Source of the DNA: Microvelia longipes
Taxonomy: Eukaryota > Arthropoda > Insecta > Hemiptera > Veliidae
NCBI GenBank assembly: GCA_018340805.1
Contig: JACMZG010001914.1
Coordinates: forward strand, 4,355,411 to 4,419,410
Direction: 5' to 3'
Length of the DNA stretch: 64,000 bases
Below are positions 34,031 to 44,656 of this stretch, one piece after another. The position numbers and the translations under genes were made by a program. The stretch's first letter is position 1. The number at the start of each line of letters is the position of its first letter. Below the pieces are notes generated by a model that was given only the letters and a program-made list of their open reading frames with translations, was not told the origin of the DNA and searched no databases.

Positions 34031-34958
34031 TTCGCCAGCACTGATAAGCAAAAAGTTAATTCTGTCAATAAATAAATATTAAGTGGAAAGAAATATTTTC
34101 TTTCTCCCTATTTTGGAACTAGACAGAGCGTTTTACTGTAATAGACCTCTCCTGAGGCTTTCACCGGCACTAAAAATGAACTGTCAAGTTTCAAAGTTGG
34201 TTCTGTCAATAAAATAAATAAAGTGGAGAGAAATCTTTCTTTTTCATTTATTTGGAACTAGAGATCGTTTTACTGTAATAGACCTCTCCTGAGGCTTTCA
34301 CCGGCACTAAAAAATGAACTGTCAAGTTTCAAAGTTGGTTCTGCCAATAAATAAATATTAAGTGAGAGAAATCTTTTTTTTCATTTATTTTGGAACTAGA
34401 CAGAGCGTTTTACTGTAATAGACCTCTCCTGAGGCTTTCACCGGCACTAAAGATGAACTATAAAGTTTCAAAGTTGGTTCTGTCAATAAATAAATATTAA
34501 GTGGAGAGAAATCTTTCTTTTTCATTTATTTTGGAACTAGACAGAGCGTTTTACTGTAATAGACCTCTCCTGAGGCTTTCACCGGCACTAAAAATGAACT
34601 GTCAAGTTTCAAAGTTGGTTCTGTCAATAAATAAATATTAAGTGGAGAGAAATCTTTCTTTTTCATTTATTTTGGAACTAGACAGATCGTTTTACTGTAA
34701 TAGACCTCTCCTGAGGCTTTCACCGGCACTAAAAATGAACTGTCAAGTTTCAAAGTTGGTTCTGTCAATAAATAAATATTAAGTGGAGAGAAATCTTTCT
34801 TTTTCATTTATTTTGGAACTAGACAGATCGTTTACTGTAATAGACCTCTCCTGAGGATTTCACCGGCACTAAAAATAAACTGTCAAGTTTCAAATGGTTC
34901 TGTCAATAAATAAATATTAAGTGGAGAGAAATCTTTCTTTTCCATTTATTTTGGAACT
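34031..34958. repeat. Satellite with about 141-bp unit, seven copies
   Basis: Unit starts (by TCTGTCAATAAATAAATATT) are at about 34060, 34201, 34343, 34481, 34621, 34764 and 34903, spacing 138-143 bp. Copies are nearly identical. The segment GGCACTAAAAATGAACTGTC...AAGTTTCAAAGTTGG lines up with the end of the Penelope-like fragment at 60.7 kb. The first, partial copy at 34040 has GCACTGATAAGC instead. It fills much of intron 1. Confidence 0.92.
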
Positions 34959-35162
34959 CCACAGCTATCATTTTACAAGGTTAAGGCACAGGTGGAGTGA
35001 ATGGTAATATTCAGGACAAAATATCACTCCACAATTGTTAAACATAATGAAGAGACTTTCCTTCTGATTATTATTTAGGTATGTAAAGTTTTGTACGGAG
35101 CTATTTACAAATCTACATGAATAAATAAATATATTTACAATACACAAGCTTCACAAAATAAC

Positions 35163-35470
35163 ATTGTGGCTAAGCACAATGTTCAATGTAATGATCATTA
35201 CATTGGACATTGTGGCTAAGCACAATGTTCAATTTATTTATTTATTTATTTTTATAAATGATCAATGTAATGATCATTACATTGGACATTGTGGCTAAGC
35301 ACAATGTTCAATGTAATGATCATTACATTGGACATTGTGGCTAAGCACAATGTTCAATGTAATGATCATTACATTGGACATTGTGGCTAAGCACAATGTT
35401 CAATATAATGATCATTACATTGAACATTGTGGCAAAGCACAATGTTCAATGTAATGATCATTACATTACA
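35163..35470. repeat. 46-bp satellite made of two palindromes, six copies
   Basis: Each unit joins the hairpin ACATTGTGGCTAAGCACAATGT with the perfect palindrome CAATGTAATGATCATTACATTG. Copies start at about 35163, 35209, 35287, 35333, 35379 and 35425. The second is interrupted by a (TTTA)n tract. It lies in intron 1, 50 bp from the end of exon 1. Confidence 0.93.
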
Positions 35471-35520
35471 GCTTTCTTTTTGTAAGACAAAATTAATTAA
35501 TTAAGATATGTAAAACTTAC

Positions 35521-35589
35521 TTTAGCTAAAGATAGGTCGACTAAGAAAGCAAGGAGAAAACACCACCAACCCCACCTCCACCTCCCCAT
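35521..35589 (-). CDS. FSTL5-like exon 1: signal peptide
   Basis: The 23-codon exon starts at ATG 35589-35587. It encodes a Trp-rich start (MGRWRWGWW) followed by a hydrophobic core (CFLLAFLV) and DLSLAK, a good secretory signal peptide. It ends in AAA directly before a GTAAGT donor, phase 0. A CAG acceptor at 35614-35616 lies just upstream of the ATG, so this exon probably carries about 24 nt of 5'UTR (35590-35613) and follows a 5'UTR intron. The promoter is then farther upstream and was not identified. The exon is shorter than usual ORF cut-offs and was found by reading the minus strand. Confidence 0.8.
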
Positions 35590-35689
35590 TTTCGATCTAT
35601 CTTTCTATTTCACCTGAAACATTTAAAGAAAAAGAAACGTTAACATTTTAAACGTAAAACAAATTTTTTTGTGGTAGGCAAGTAGTAAC

Positions 35690-36010
35690 CAGACGCGGTA
35701 AAACTAATAATGGTATTAAGTAGTAATTAGTAATAGTAACGCCGGTATTAGTAAGTAAGTAATAAGAAGTACTAGCAAGTAAGTAGTAGTAAGATATTAG
35801 TAAGTAATAGTAGTAAATAAGTAGTAACCAGTAGTAGTAAGTAATTAGTAAGCAATAGTAGTAAGTAAGTAGTAGCCAGTAGTATTAAATAAGTAGTAAC
35901 CAGTAGTAGTAAATAATTAGTAAGCAATAGTAGTAAGTAAGTAGTAGCCAGTAGTAGCAAGTAAGTAGTAGCCAGTAGTAGCAAATAAGTAGTAAGCAGT
36001 AGTAGTGTTA
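35690..36010. repeat. TAGTAAG-type simple repeat
   Basis: Low-complexity AGTAGTAAGTAAGTAGTAG sequence. The 80-codon Leu/Tyr ORF on its minus strand is an artefact of the repeat. Confidence 0.93.
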
Positions 36011-36607
36011 CCAATAGAAATAGGTATACATATTGGTAACACCAGTAACCGTTAATTTGGTCGTTACTTTAAGATACTACTAAAATATTTCAATTTGATA
36101 AAACTTTCATCTGAAACAAAAATAACATTGAGTTTTGAAACTATCTGACACACAGTAAATACAGAAGGCAGCTGTGAAAGTTGTTTTATTTGTTTTTTAT
36201 TGTTGTGCGATAGTTAGAGAGAAGAAAATATACAATGGCTCTCCGGCTGGATGGATGGGTCTCTGGAGTGTCGTAGCGAAGAACACGATATTTTATTTTG
36301 GACAGACTAACTAAACTTTATCTATCTCTATACGAGACCTTCAACTCAAATATTGTAAAAAATATATATTTCGCTTATTCTCTAAGCTGTATTCTAAATA
36401 CCCATGAAGTATAAAATGGTGTGATTTATTGGATTTATAAATCATCTATAAAGCTCACTCTTTACTTAAGTAATGAGTGTTACTTAGAATAATTAGCACT
36501 TCTAACCTTTTACCGTTTTTATTTATGTTGCATTAGTTTATTGCAATAAAATAATACTGACGCAGAGGTTTGTATTCTTTGCGAACTTTCTATGAAATGC
36601 TTGCTTC

Positions 36608-36675
36608 TTTGCATATCGATACATCGTTTCTTTGCATATCGATACATCGTTTCTTTGCATATCGATACATCGCTT
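36608..36675. promoter_or_regulatory. Three TATCGATA (DRE-like) sites in 23-bp repeats
   Basis: TATCGATA occurs at 36614-36621, 36637-36644 and 36660-36667, each in the repeat TTTCTTTGCATATCGATACA. In Drosophila this octamer is the DNA replication-related element bound by DREF. The array is about 1.0 kb upstream of the first coding exon of the FSTL5-like gene. A regulatory role is inference only. Confidence 0.35.
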
Positions 36676-36888
36676 CATTGCTCACTCATTATTCTCAGAG
36701 CTGTAGCATATCTATATTTTAGTTTATTAATAGCGACTTTCCTTAGCGAAATTCGCGAATGATATGGCTTGTGTGGTAGAGGAAGGGGGTTAATAAAAAT
36801 TGATAAGCGAAAAATCGTTCCTTTCAAAGAAAACTCGCCCAGCTTGCAAGCTATCGCCCAGCTTGCGAGCTATCGCCCAAGAATATTA

Positions 36889-37447
36889 TTTTTACTTTTT
36901 CTCATTTATACCGTAGTATATTTAGGAAAAGTATTGTGTTTGCAAAAAATTCGAAACCGAAACGAAACTGGAATTATCCGTTTCAGGCGTTTTAAAGGCC
37001 TCCTGAGTGGTTTTCTCAAAGTTTTCTGTCTATGTTTGTTTGTCTGTTATTATCGTAGCGCCCAGTGTATTTATGCTAGAGAGTCAACATTTTGTACATA
37101 AATCAGTCTACAGCTGCAGTTGTGCTATTCGAAAAAGATTTTTTGATGTCATTAATCCGCAATAATGACTTAGCGAAAATTTAAAAAAAAATCATAAAAA
37201 GCGGATAAATGACGCGATCGGATTGAGATTTGGCACGCATGTAACTATATATAAGTTTATCATATGTGCCAAGTTTCATTTCATCATCAAAATTAGTTCA
37301 AATTTTATTGAAAAAAATGAGTTGAAATTTAGTACAGGTGTATTTTTACCTAATAATAAGTACACTAAGTTTCGTTCAATACGACAAGTATATCTATGAT
37401 TTTGTTGGATCATAAAAATTAAGCAGCATTGAGCGTGGTCAGTACTT
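36889..37447 (+). repeat. 5S-bearing repeat, 3'-truncated
   Basis: Starts TTTTTACTTTTTCTCATTTA and runs to the 5S-like block (AAAATTAAGCAGCATTGAGC at 37407-37430), then ends in unrelated AAAG-rich sequence. No ORF. Confidence 0.85.
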
Positions 37448-37634
37448 TGAAGTAAAAGAAAACAAAATAGAGATGAGGAAAAGATTAAACAAAGTCATAA
37501 GAAGCAAATAACAAAATAAAAAAAGAGTAAAGAAAAATGGCGAAGAAAACATTAAAATATACAGAGTTGAAGATAACAAAAAGAAATCTGGGCCGCAGGT
37601 CCGCAGCCGGGCCATTTTTTTTTAAATGAGTTGC

Positions 37635-37639
<5 letters not shown>

Positions 37640-37677
<38 letters not shown>

Positions 37678-37705
37678 ATAATAATATATAATATTATAAT
37701 ATATA
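37640..37705. repeat. (TA)n microsatellite
   Basis: Interrupted TA/TAA tract. Confidence 0.93.
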
Positions 37706-40700
37706 GTATTATTTCCATTTTAATTTACATACTAAATTACAATAGTTGGGAACAATAATCATTAAATTTATCTCTAGAATACAAACTTGTGAGCATATTA
37801 GTTATTTCAAAAAATGTGGCCTCAAAACTAATGCTGATGGTGAGGGCTCAGCATTATATATATCTATACACATATAAAGTGCAAACACTTGACACACTCC
37901 AGGGAGGCTATTTTGCTTCAAAGAAAATTCTCTAAAAAAGGGAAAGATTGAAGAAATATAATAACAAATACATATAGTGGAAGATAACAAAAGAAGAAAA
38001 ATAAAAAAAGGTCAAGTATAAAATATTTCTACTAAAAGTTATATAGAGAGGGTTTAAGGCAAATATTCCAATATTCTTGAATAGGAATAGTAGTCGAGAT
38101 AACAAGGAATTTATATTGTAGAGCAGTGTAACATATATTTTCAATATTTTGTTCACACCAGTTTTAATTTTAATTTATTTTAAAATTTTGGTGTGAGTTA
38201 AAAGAAAATTAGTTTAGTAGTAGTATAATTTAAATTTAAATTCTGAATCGTATTGGCGGGAAAGAGGACCCCATCTTTAATTTAATTAGCGTTTTATTAA
38301 TTAAGTTTATTGTATTCTTTTATTGTTGAGTTATATTAATTTGACAAATTAGGATAAATTTTTAGTTCAGAGTTCTGATTATTTTAATTTGGGTTATTAT
38401 ATTAGGTTTAGACCCAAGTTTTAGGTTTTAGGGAAGGTAAACCCGAGCAGGTTGTTCTAGTGGTTCTGAGGTGAACACGTTTTCTGTTAGGTGCTTTTTC
38501 GGCCCTAAGTTTAGTTCAAGTTTAACTTCACCCGTTTAAGGGGATTATCTGGGTAGTTCAGGTTTTCTGGATTAGGGGAGTAATAACTTTCCACTTTGAG
38601 GCTGCTCGGTTGACGAAGTTAATCTCTTGGTGCCTGCTTACTGGACGATGTGCCACTGCGTTTTTGCTGAGGTTTAGCCACAAATCTTAAAGTGTTCTGG
38701 TGCCTTAAGTCAGATGCTGCTGCAAACTGTTCACACTATTTTGATTTGGCAATCTATAAATATCAGGTCAGACAGATACCGCAAATCCTTTCTTATCACC
38801 TTTCGAGCTGGACGCTCGAATCGGATGGCCTTCTCATCATATTTTATTTTATCAGAAGTTTCTTTTTCTTTTATTGTATTAAGCCTCCATATATGTAAGC
38901 CCTAGGAAGTCGGTAACGGCCAGTAGAAGACTACTGTGCATAGGTAGGGATCAATGTAAGGGGCCCCATAGTTTATTAGGCAGAGATTTATGTACTTTAA
39001 TTACTACACTTTCAGTCAGTTAGATCAGATCACTTAACAATCAAGTCACTTTTCTTTTATTTTCAAGTAATTATTTTATATTTAAATCCTCAATAGTTTA
39101 CCTTTATTTTATGTATCTGATCTCTTCTATCAGTTTGATTCCTGGGCAGAACTTCATTACTGTTCTGAACCAGAATATAGAATTTACTTTTATTTAATTC
39201 AAAATATTGTCTTGGTTAACTTATTATTGGTTGAATTAGCCAGCTCCTGGATACCTAGAGTTTGCTATTTCAGCATCCAAATTTGTACCTTTATTTGTTC
39301 CCAAATAAGATTCAATAGGCTGGATTCCTCGTTCACCAGTCTACACCTTAACCTCCCCTATTCCTCTTCCTCAATCCCTCCTCTACCCCACATTTGTCTG
39401 TCCAGTGTTGTCTTGATACTTTGGTCACCATTTGTGTCTACTCCTTTGAACATACTGTTAAAAGCTGAACGAGGTGGCGCTCAAATTAGTTTAAAAGGGA
39501 GCTTAACTCTCTATGATCATATCTCTAAAAGTTCAGGTCGCTCAAAAGAAGCCTACGCCCTTAAAGTGCACCAGACTGAGTTGGGTACAGAACATCACTC
39601 ACAACATAGCCGTTAAAGGCTATAGCAGCTTAAGCAAATATTCAGCTATCTTTACAACCTTTGAGTCTCTGGCTTTTTGGACGCAATGGAGAATTTCATT
39701 AATCATCTAATCTTATGTAGCCAGAAGACTGGCGGGCGAGTTTGAAACGAAGTTTGACAAATGTAAAAGTTTGAGGGTTTTTTCGTATTCTTACCATTCG
39801 CTTTATAGGCAATCAAACTTACAGGTTTAAATGTTTGACGTTTTCCTGAATCTAATGTTTTGAATTGTTTCTTTTTTTAACAGTTCTTTATAGTCAAAAG
39901 TAAACAATATTTATTTTGTGTAAACCGGAGCCATATTTTTTATTGATTTGGGATGATTGAATTGTTAAATTAAAAAACTTCCCAAAATTAAACTTTACCA
40001 AAAATTAACAACTTTACCCAAAACAACGAGGTTAATTGCCTAAAAGGATCAAACAAATGGACAATTTAAACCGTTTTTGTTACAACTAGCATAAAAATTC
40101 TACTTTACAAGGCGTTATCTAAGAGATAACGCTATCATCTCGAAGTACGGATGTTGTAGGGGCTTAAATTAATTTTATATACAGAAGAAGCTCTACTGAT
40201 AACACGAAAGCCGATTCTCTGGTGGATACAACATTCTAGGGCTCCTATAGAAAGGATATTTGAAAAAAGTAATATTTATCTATGTAACCCAGGTTAAGCG
40301 TCTTTTATTTGCATTTTTAAATAAATCATGCGGGTTAAACCTTTTTGTGGGTTGTTTGTGAGAAAATCTATTAATTTTTATTTTCCCTAATTCTACGGTT
40401 ATTATTAAAAGTACTACATGAAACAAGTCTTATGCCTGACGGCATATCCTATAGAAATGAATTAACTTATATGAAAAGTTAATTTAATTTACTAATTAAT
40501 TATTATAACTTCTTAAAATTACACTAAAGTATATGTTTGCTAATAAAGGGTTGTTTAGGAACTCAGGTAAGAAATCTATAAAAAGTACAATTATGCATAT
40601 AAACAAAATACATGCTTATACTATTATTAATAATACCCTATAAAAAGGTGCTCGCTATAAAAACCCTATACAAACATTGCTTATGTTAAACATAATAAAT

Positions 40701-40857
40701 AGATAATAGAAATAAATCCTAGAAATAATAGAATAGAGTTATAAAAGGACATCTACGCTCGCTGAATTGCTTATAATAATACACAAAGGGTGGACTACAT
40801 GTCCTCCCTATTGACTCTTAAATTGTAAATCGTTTAAATAATAAATTTAATAATATA
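37706..40857. other. Gene-poor stretch, no coding region recognised
   Basis: A hairpin at 38153-38197 (TCACACCA...TGGTGTGA) is followed by 38200-39720, which has higher G+C and several ORFs of 60-134 codons without motifs (the longest at 39212-39616). It could be an unrecognised LTR or UTR-like sequence. A remnant of MITE-1 ends lies near 40195-40215 (CTGATAACACGAAAGCCG). Confidence 0.4.
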
Positions 40858-40871
40858 TAATATATATATAT

Positions 40872-40918
<47 letters not shown>
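40858..40918. repeat. (TA)n microsatellite
   Basis: Interrupted TA tract just before the inverted repeat. Confidence 0.93.
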
Positions 40919-40920
<2 letters not shown>

Positions 40921-40974
40921 TAGAAACCTTTTTGTTTACACGCTATCTTTTGAACGGAGATCTTTAATATTGGA

Positions 40975-41536
40975 CACAATATTGTTGTGTGATAGACACC
41001 GCGGAAATGTAAGAAGCAAAATGCAATGCTACATCTGGCAACTGTTCCATCATTCGACATTCGTCATCATTGATGGCTCGACATAATGTCATGTCCCACT
41101 CTGTTTTGTTACGTCTCATCAGGGCCCCGACAGAGCCTGAAAGAATATAATACTATATCCAATGTAGTATTACTTGATACGAGCGATGCTCTCTTACCGC
41201 CATTTAGCTTGGCAAGCAAAACATATAATTTTACATGACCGATTTTTGCAAAACATGAATAGTTGACACAAATCATACGAGAGACACCTAAGAAATGTAA
41301 GGAGCAAAATATCAGGTAAATACTTCACATATTATTCTTCGGAATTTTAATAAAAAGTTACAGTTAGTTCAGGCTCTGTCGGCACCCTGATGAGTTAGAC
41401 GTAACGAAACAAAGTGGGACACGACATTTGTCGAGCCATCAATGATGACGAATGTCGAATGATGGAACAGTTCCAAGATGTAGCATTGAATTTTCTTGCT
41501 ACATTTCCTAGGTGTCTATCGCACAGTTATATTGTG
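40975..41536. repeat. Large inverted repeat, arms about 168 bp
   Basis: The left arm 40975-41141 and right arm 41368-41536 are complementary at most positions (TGATAGACACC with GGTGTCTATCG, CATCATTCGACATTCGTCATC with its complement, GACAGAGCCTGAA with TTCAGGCTCTGTC). The loop is about 226 bp. It looks like a non-autonomous fold-back element. No coding frame beyond a 64-codon shadow. Confidence 0.88.
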
Positions 41537-42889
41537 TTAACTATTGATGTTTTGCAATACTTGGTAGTATCAAATCATATTGGATTAATATGTTTTAATC
41601 AAACTTAGTACAAAAATCTACCTTGTTGAAAACCAGTTTTTTTTATTAACCCGGTTTGCTACAAACCGGTAAGAGAAACAGCGGTTTTCACTGTCTTTTT
41701 GGACGATAAATCGATTAAATTGGTCTGAAGCCGACACGACCACTTAAAACTACCAAAAAGTCGAAAAAAGCTGTAATTATGAGTTGCGAGCAGTGCTTGA
41801 TAATTGAGTAACTGCTTAGATTACAAAGCATAAACCGGAATCTCAAGCAAGAAATGGGTTGTTGAGCACGAAAACACGCATTCCAAAGGAAATTCGCCGA
41901 CGAATGCGGACCACCGCGCCGGTGGTCCGCATTTTTTCTAATTCCAGAATTTTTATTATTCGTGTGTTTACACACGCTCGAGTTAAGAGATGTCCAAATA
42001 AATTTTAAATTTTATTTGAATTTCCTCGTGTTAGTTTTATTGGTAACCGTTTAAAGATTTTTCTTAAGTATGGAGGTTGGTACTGCTGTTAACTAAAGGT
42101 TCACAAATATTTTCTTAAATTTATTTTAAAAAATTAAAAAAGTGCAAAAAAATATAATCGTATTGTTTTTAAAATGTGAAATAAAAATTTATTATATTAT
42201 TATATTATATTGCAAGCATTAGTTTCCATAGGTGTGCTTCTAATGAGTGAAATAATAATGGGAAAACGAAAGATAAGTTATAACAATCAAATTAAATTGA
42301 TTGATAAATGATAATAATAATAAATATTAAATTTATTAAATATTATTAATTATAATATAATTTTAAATATAATTATAAACCAAATTAATGTTAAAAATAT
42401 AAATAAACGATAAAATATAAATTATAGGTAAACATTATAATTATAAAAGTGTAATATTAAGTCAACGCCTGTTTAGCTCAAGCCTAGGGGCTATCATGAA
42501 CAGGCTAATCTTTAAATAATTTACTTTGTAATTTTAATTAATTTATTCAATAAAGATAATGGGGAAAAAATTAGTCAATTCATTTAAATAATAAATAAGT
42601 AAATAAATCGTTTATTTATATATAAATACCTGTTTACAAAGGTTAAATTACAAATTATAAATAAATAAAATAATATATATTGACCATTTGTGTCGCATAA
42701 GCTCAAGGCTTGTGCGCGACACGAGTCGCGCATTAGATATATATATATATATAATTAGATATACTCCCTATATCTAATTAAATAAAGTAAAAAGCATAAA
42801 AAAAGTATACATTTAAGTATAAATAAAAGTATAAATTAAAGTCAACAAAGTTAAACAAACAAAAGAGAAAAAATAAATGTATTGCTTAT
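41537..42889. other. Gene-poor AT-rich stretch
   Basis: Contains a repeat (41700-41935) shared in part with 17960-18020 and 30080-30205. It ends in the hairpin TGCGGACCACCGCGCCGGTG. Another palindrome, GCGCGACACGAGTCGCGC, lies near 42715. (TA)n is at about 42735. No gene is seen. Confidence 0.45.
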
Positions 42890-43222
42890 TTAGGTACCTA
42901 AGAATTTTTTAAACTTATTTTTAAAGGTCTTGTAAGGGACAGTAGAAAGAATATGTATGGGCAAGTTATTGTACAGTCTAGGAGCTGTGAAAGCACTATG
43001 ATTACACGCAGCTGATGTTCTGCAGCTAGGCGCAACTATCCTCTCATCGTCTTGACTTCTAGTCTGATATTTATGTCTGAATAATGGAAAATTAGAAATA
43101 TTTTTCTTAATTAATAAAATCTGCTTAAATTTAAATATTTGATATTCTTTGACAAAATAATAGAAAACAAATAAAGCTTGCGGACTATGACGCCAACACA
43201 AGGATGGCCACATAATAAACAA
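42890..43222 (-). pseudogene. LINE 3' end fragment (RT C-terminal tail)
   Basis: A 110-codon minus-strand frame with RHKYQTRSQDDERIVAPSCR and APRLYNNLPIHILSTVPYKT, then FKNKFKKFL. The Y-x-T-R, A-P-x-x-Y-N-x-L-P and F-K-x-K-x-K-x-x-L pattern is the common tail of LINE reverse transcriptases. AT-rich sequence and short A-rich runs follow on the 3' side. It is a different family from the 4.4-10.3 kb LINE and from 17628-17882. Confidence 0.68.
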
Positions 43223-43556
43223 AAGAACAAAAGCTTTTGCTAGGGTGACCCCTAATTAAGACCACCAATAACCGGAGTTTCGTGTTATAGGACAAATTTT
43301 ATTGTGTTAATGGTCCTATGGTCCTTCTATACTAGTATTATACTACGAGTGTACATGGAACAATAGGTATATAAAATGGTTGCTATTGTTGTAATTACAC
43401 TGACAAGTGGACAAGTTGTGTTTGTAGTTGAGAACCTCATTATTTAAGTCTCGCGGAGCCCTATGTAGTTTATTTTACAAATTTGGAAGTCCGATGACGT
43501 GGAACAGCACCGTTGCTTTCTTCAAGAAAAGAAAACTATTATTAAAGATTTTTTTT

Positions 43557-43741
43557 ACCATTCCTCTTTCATACCGCAGGAATATAGGAAAGTTCAAATA
43601 GTTCAGTCAGATATAGTTTTCTTTCTAAGAACGAGCGAAGCGAGTCCGAAGAGGAATTGCAGTATAAATTTAAAGACATACATTTTGAGGACGTGAAACG
43701 ACTCCGAAGTAGGGAGAATAGGCCTAGCGCGAATCCCATGG
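43557..43741 (+). repeat. 5S-bearing repeat, internally deleted
   Basis: Head TACCGCAGGAATATAGGAAAG joins directly to tail words ACGAGCGAAGCGAGTCCGAA and CCGAAGTAGGGAGAAT. The middle and the 5S-like block are lost. Confidence 0.75.
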
Positions 43742-43832
43742 CACTAATGATGGCTTCTTGTTAGGTTGAAAGTCCTTTGCTTTTAAGCAGCTAGCACTGA
43801 TGATGGCCTCTAGTTAAGTTGAAAACCCTTTA
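43742..43832 (+). ncRNA. Two tandem hammerhead-like motifs (Penelope end)
   Basis: GCACTAATGATGG...TTGAAAGTCC at 43742-43773 and GCACTGATGATGG...TTGAAAACCC at 43795-43829 follow each other in about 54-bp steps. The second has the CUGAUGA...GAAA core of a hammerhead ribozyme. The first has CUAAUGA, a change in a core base. They match the end of the Penelope-like fragment at 60.7 kb. Self-cleavage is inference. Confidence 0.4.
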
Positions 43833-44214
43833 CTAGAGAGGCTTCTTTTTCTAATAAGATGAACTCTAGCAAAACTCACCTAACTTTCTCAGAATTGTCA
43901 TATATAATTAATTTCGTTTAGTTAATATTAGTAAATATTGACACATAGATATATATAAAGATGATAGAATAAAGCCTTAGATAACAAGTAATTTCAACAA
44001 GATCTCTCTTGTTACCTCAAGAGGGTTAAGCGTTATAAAGACGAGGTGATATGATACAGGCATTATACACAATAACATATCACTTTAATTAACCTTTGTG
44101 AACTAGTTAATTAAATTATATAACGAGATATTGATATGAAGGGGGAAATTGAATAACATAGATTATAGAGATTTTGTTTAAGTGTTGCCTACAGAAATAT
44201 TCTTGTACGATATA

Positions 44215-44252
44215 TCGATATACTCGTATATCGATATACTCGTATATCGACT
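44215..44252. repeat. 16-bp repeat with TATCGATA
   Basis: ATATCGATATACTCGT is repeated two and a half times; the TATCGATA octamer occurs twice. Confidence 0.85.
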
Positions 44253-44532
44253 TCTTTTCATTATTCACATTGCAAATAATGGTAAATTATGTAACATTGT
44301 AGTAATGCTAGTTCTACAATAACTCCAACAAACCATCCTCAAACAAAGCGAGACTTATCAGAAATGTCAAACCATCCATGCTAAACTTATCAACCAATCA
44401 GAGCTGTCAGACCATTCTCAAGCAAAATTATCGACTAAGCAGAGCCGCCAAACTATTCTCTCGCAACGCTAAACAATTATTTAGAGCTGTCAAACCATTC
44501 TCACGCAATGCTAAACGACCATTTATAACCGC

Positions 44533-44656
44533 CTATTTCAAACATAACTATAACTATTTTCAAACATAACTATAACTATTTTCAAACATAACTATAACTA
44601 TTTTCAAACATAACTATAACTATTTTCAAACATAACTATAACTATTTTCAAACATA
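44533..44656. repeat. 22-bp tandem repeat, about six copies
   Basis: TTTCAAACATAACTATAACT plus AT, nearly identical copies. Confidence 0.95.

Larger units (their letters stand above)
1..35613 (-). other. FSTL5/FSTL4-like follistatin-related gene, 5' part (gene span)
   Basis: Nine coding exons on the minus strand join with consistent phases: 35589-35521, 33749-33641, 29550-29335, 28154-27943, 26493-26353, 25943-25811, 13636-13352, 11385-11288 and 3758-3566. The order signal peptide, Kazal, two EF-hands, two Ig domains is that of the follistatin-like 4/5 family, secreted glycoproteins. Family members continue into a large C-terminal propeller-like region. None of that is visible between 3565 and 1, so the gene runs off the window. 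The largest introns are 6 (13637-25810), 8 (3759-11287) and 2 (29551-33640), and all are filled with repeats. The order of domains and the residues at the Kazal, EF-hand and Ig positions agree well with the family. Whether it is the orthologue of vertebrate FSTL4 or FSTL5 cannot be decided here. Confidence 0.88.

Noticed and set aside
34031..34958. CRISPR-like array
   Set aside because: Repeats are contiguous with no unique spacers, in a eukaryotic intron.
35772..36014. Leu/Tyr-rich minus-strand frame
   Set aside because: A translation of the TAGTAAG simple repeat; no start context or domain.
39212..39616. 134-codon plus-strand frame as a gene
   Set aside because: No recognisable domain, and an overlapping second frame of similar quality exists. 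Left as unassigned.
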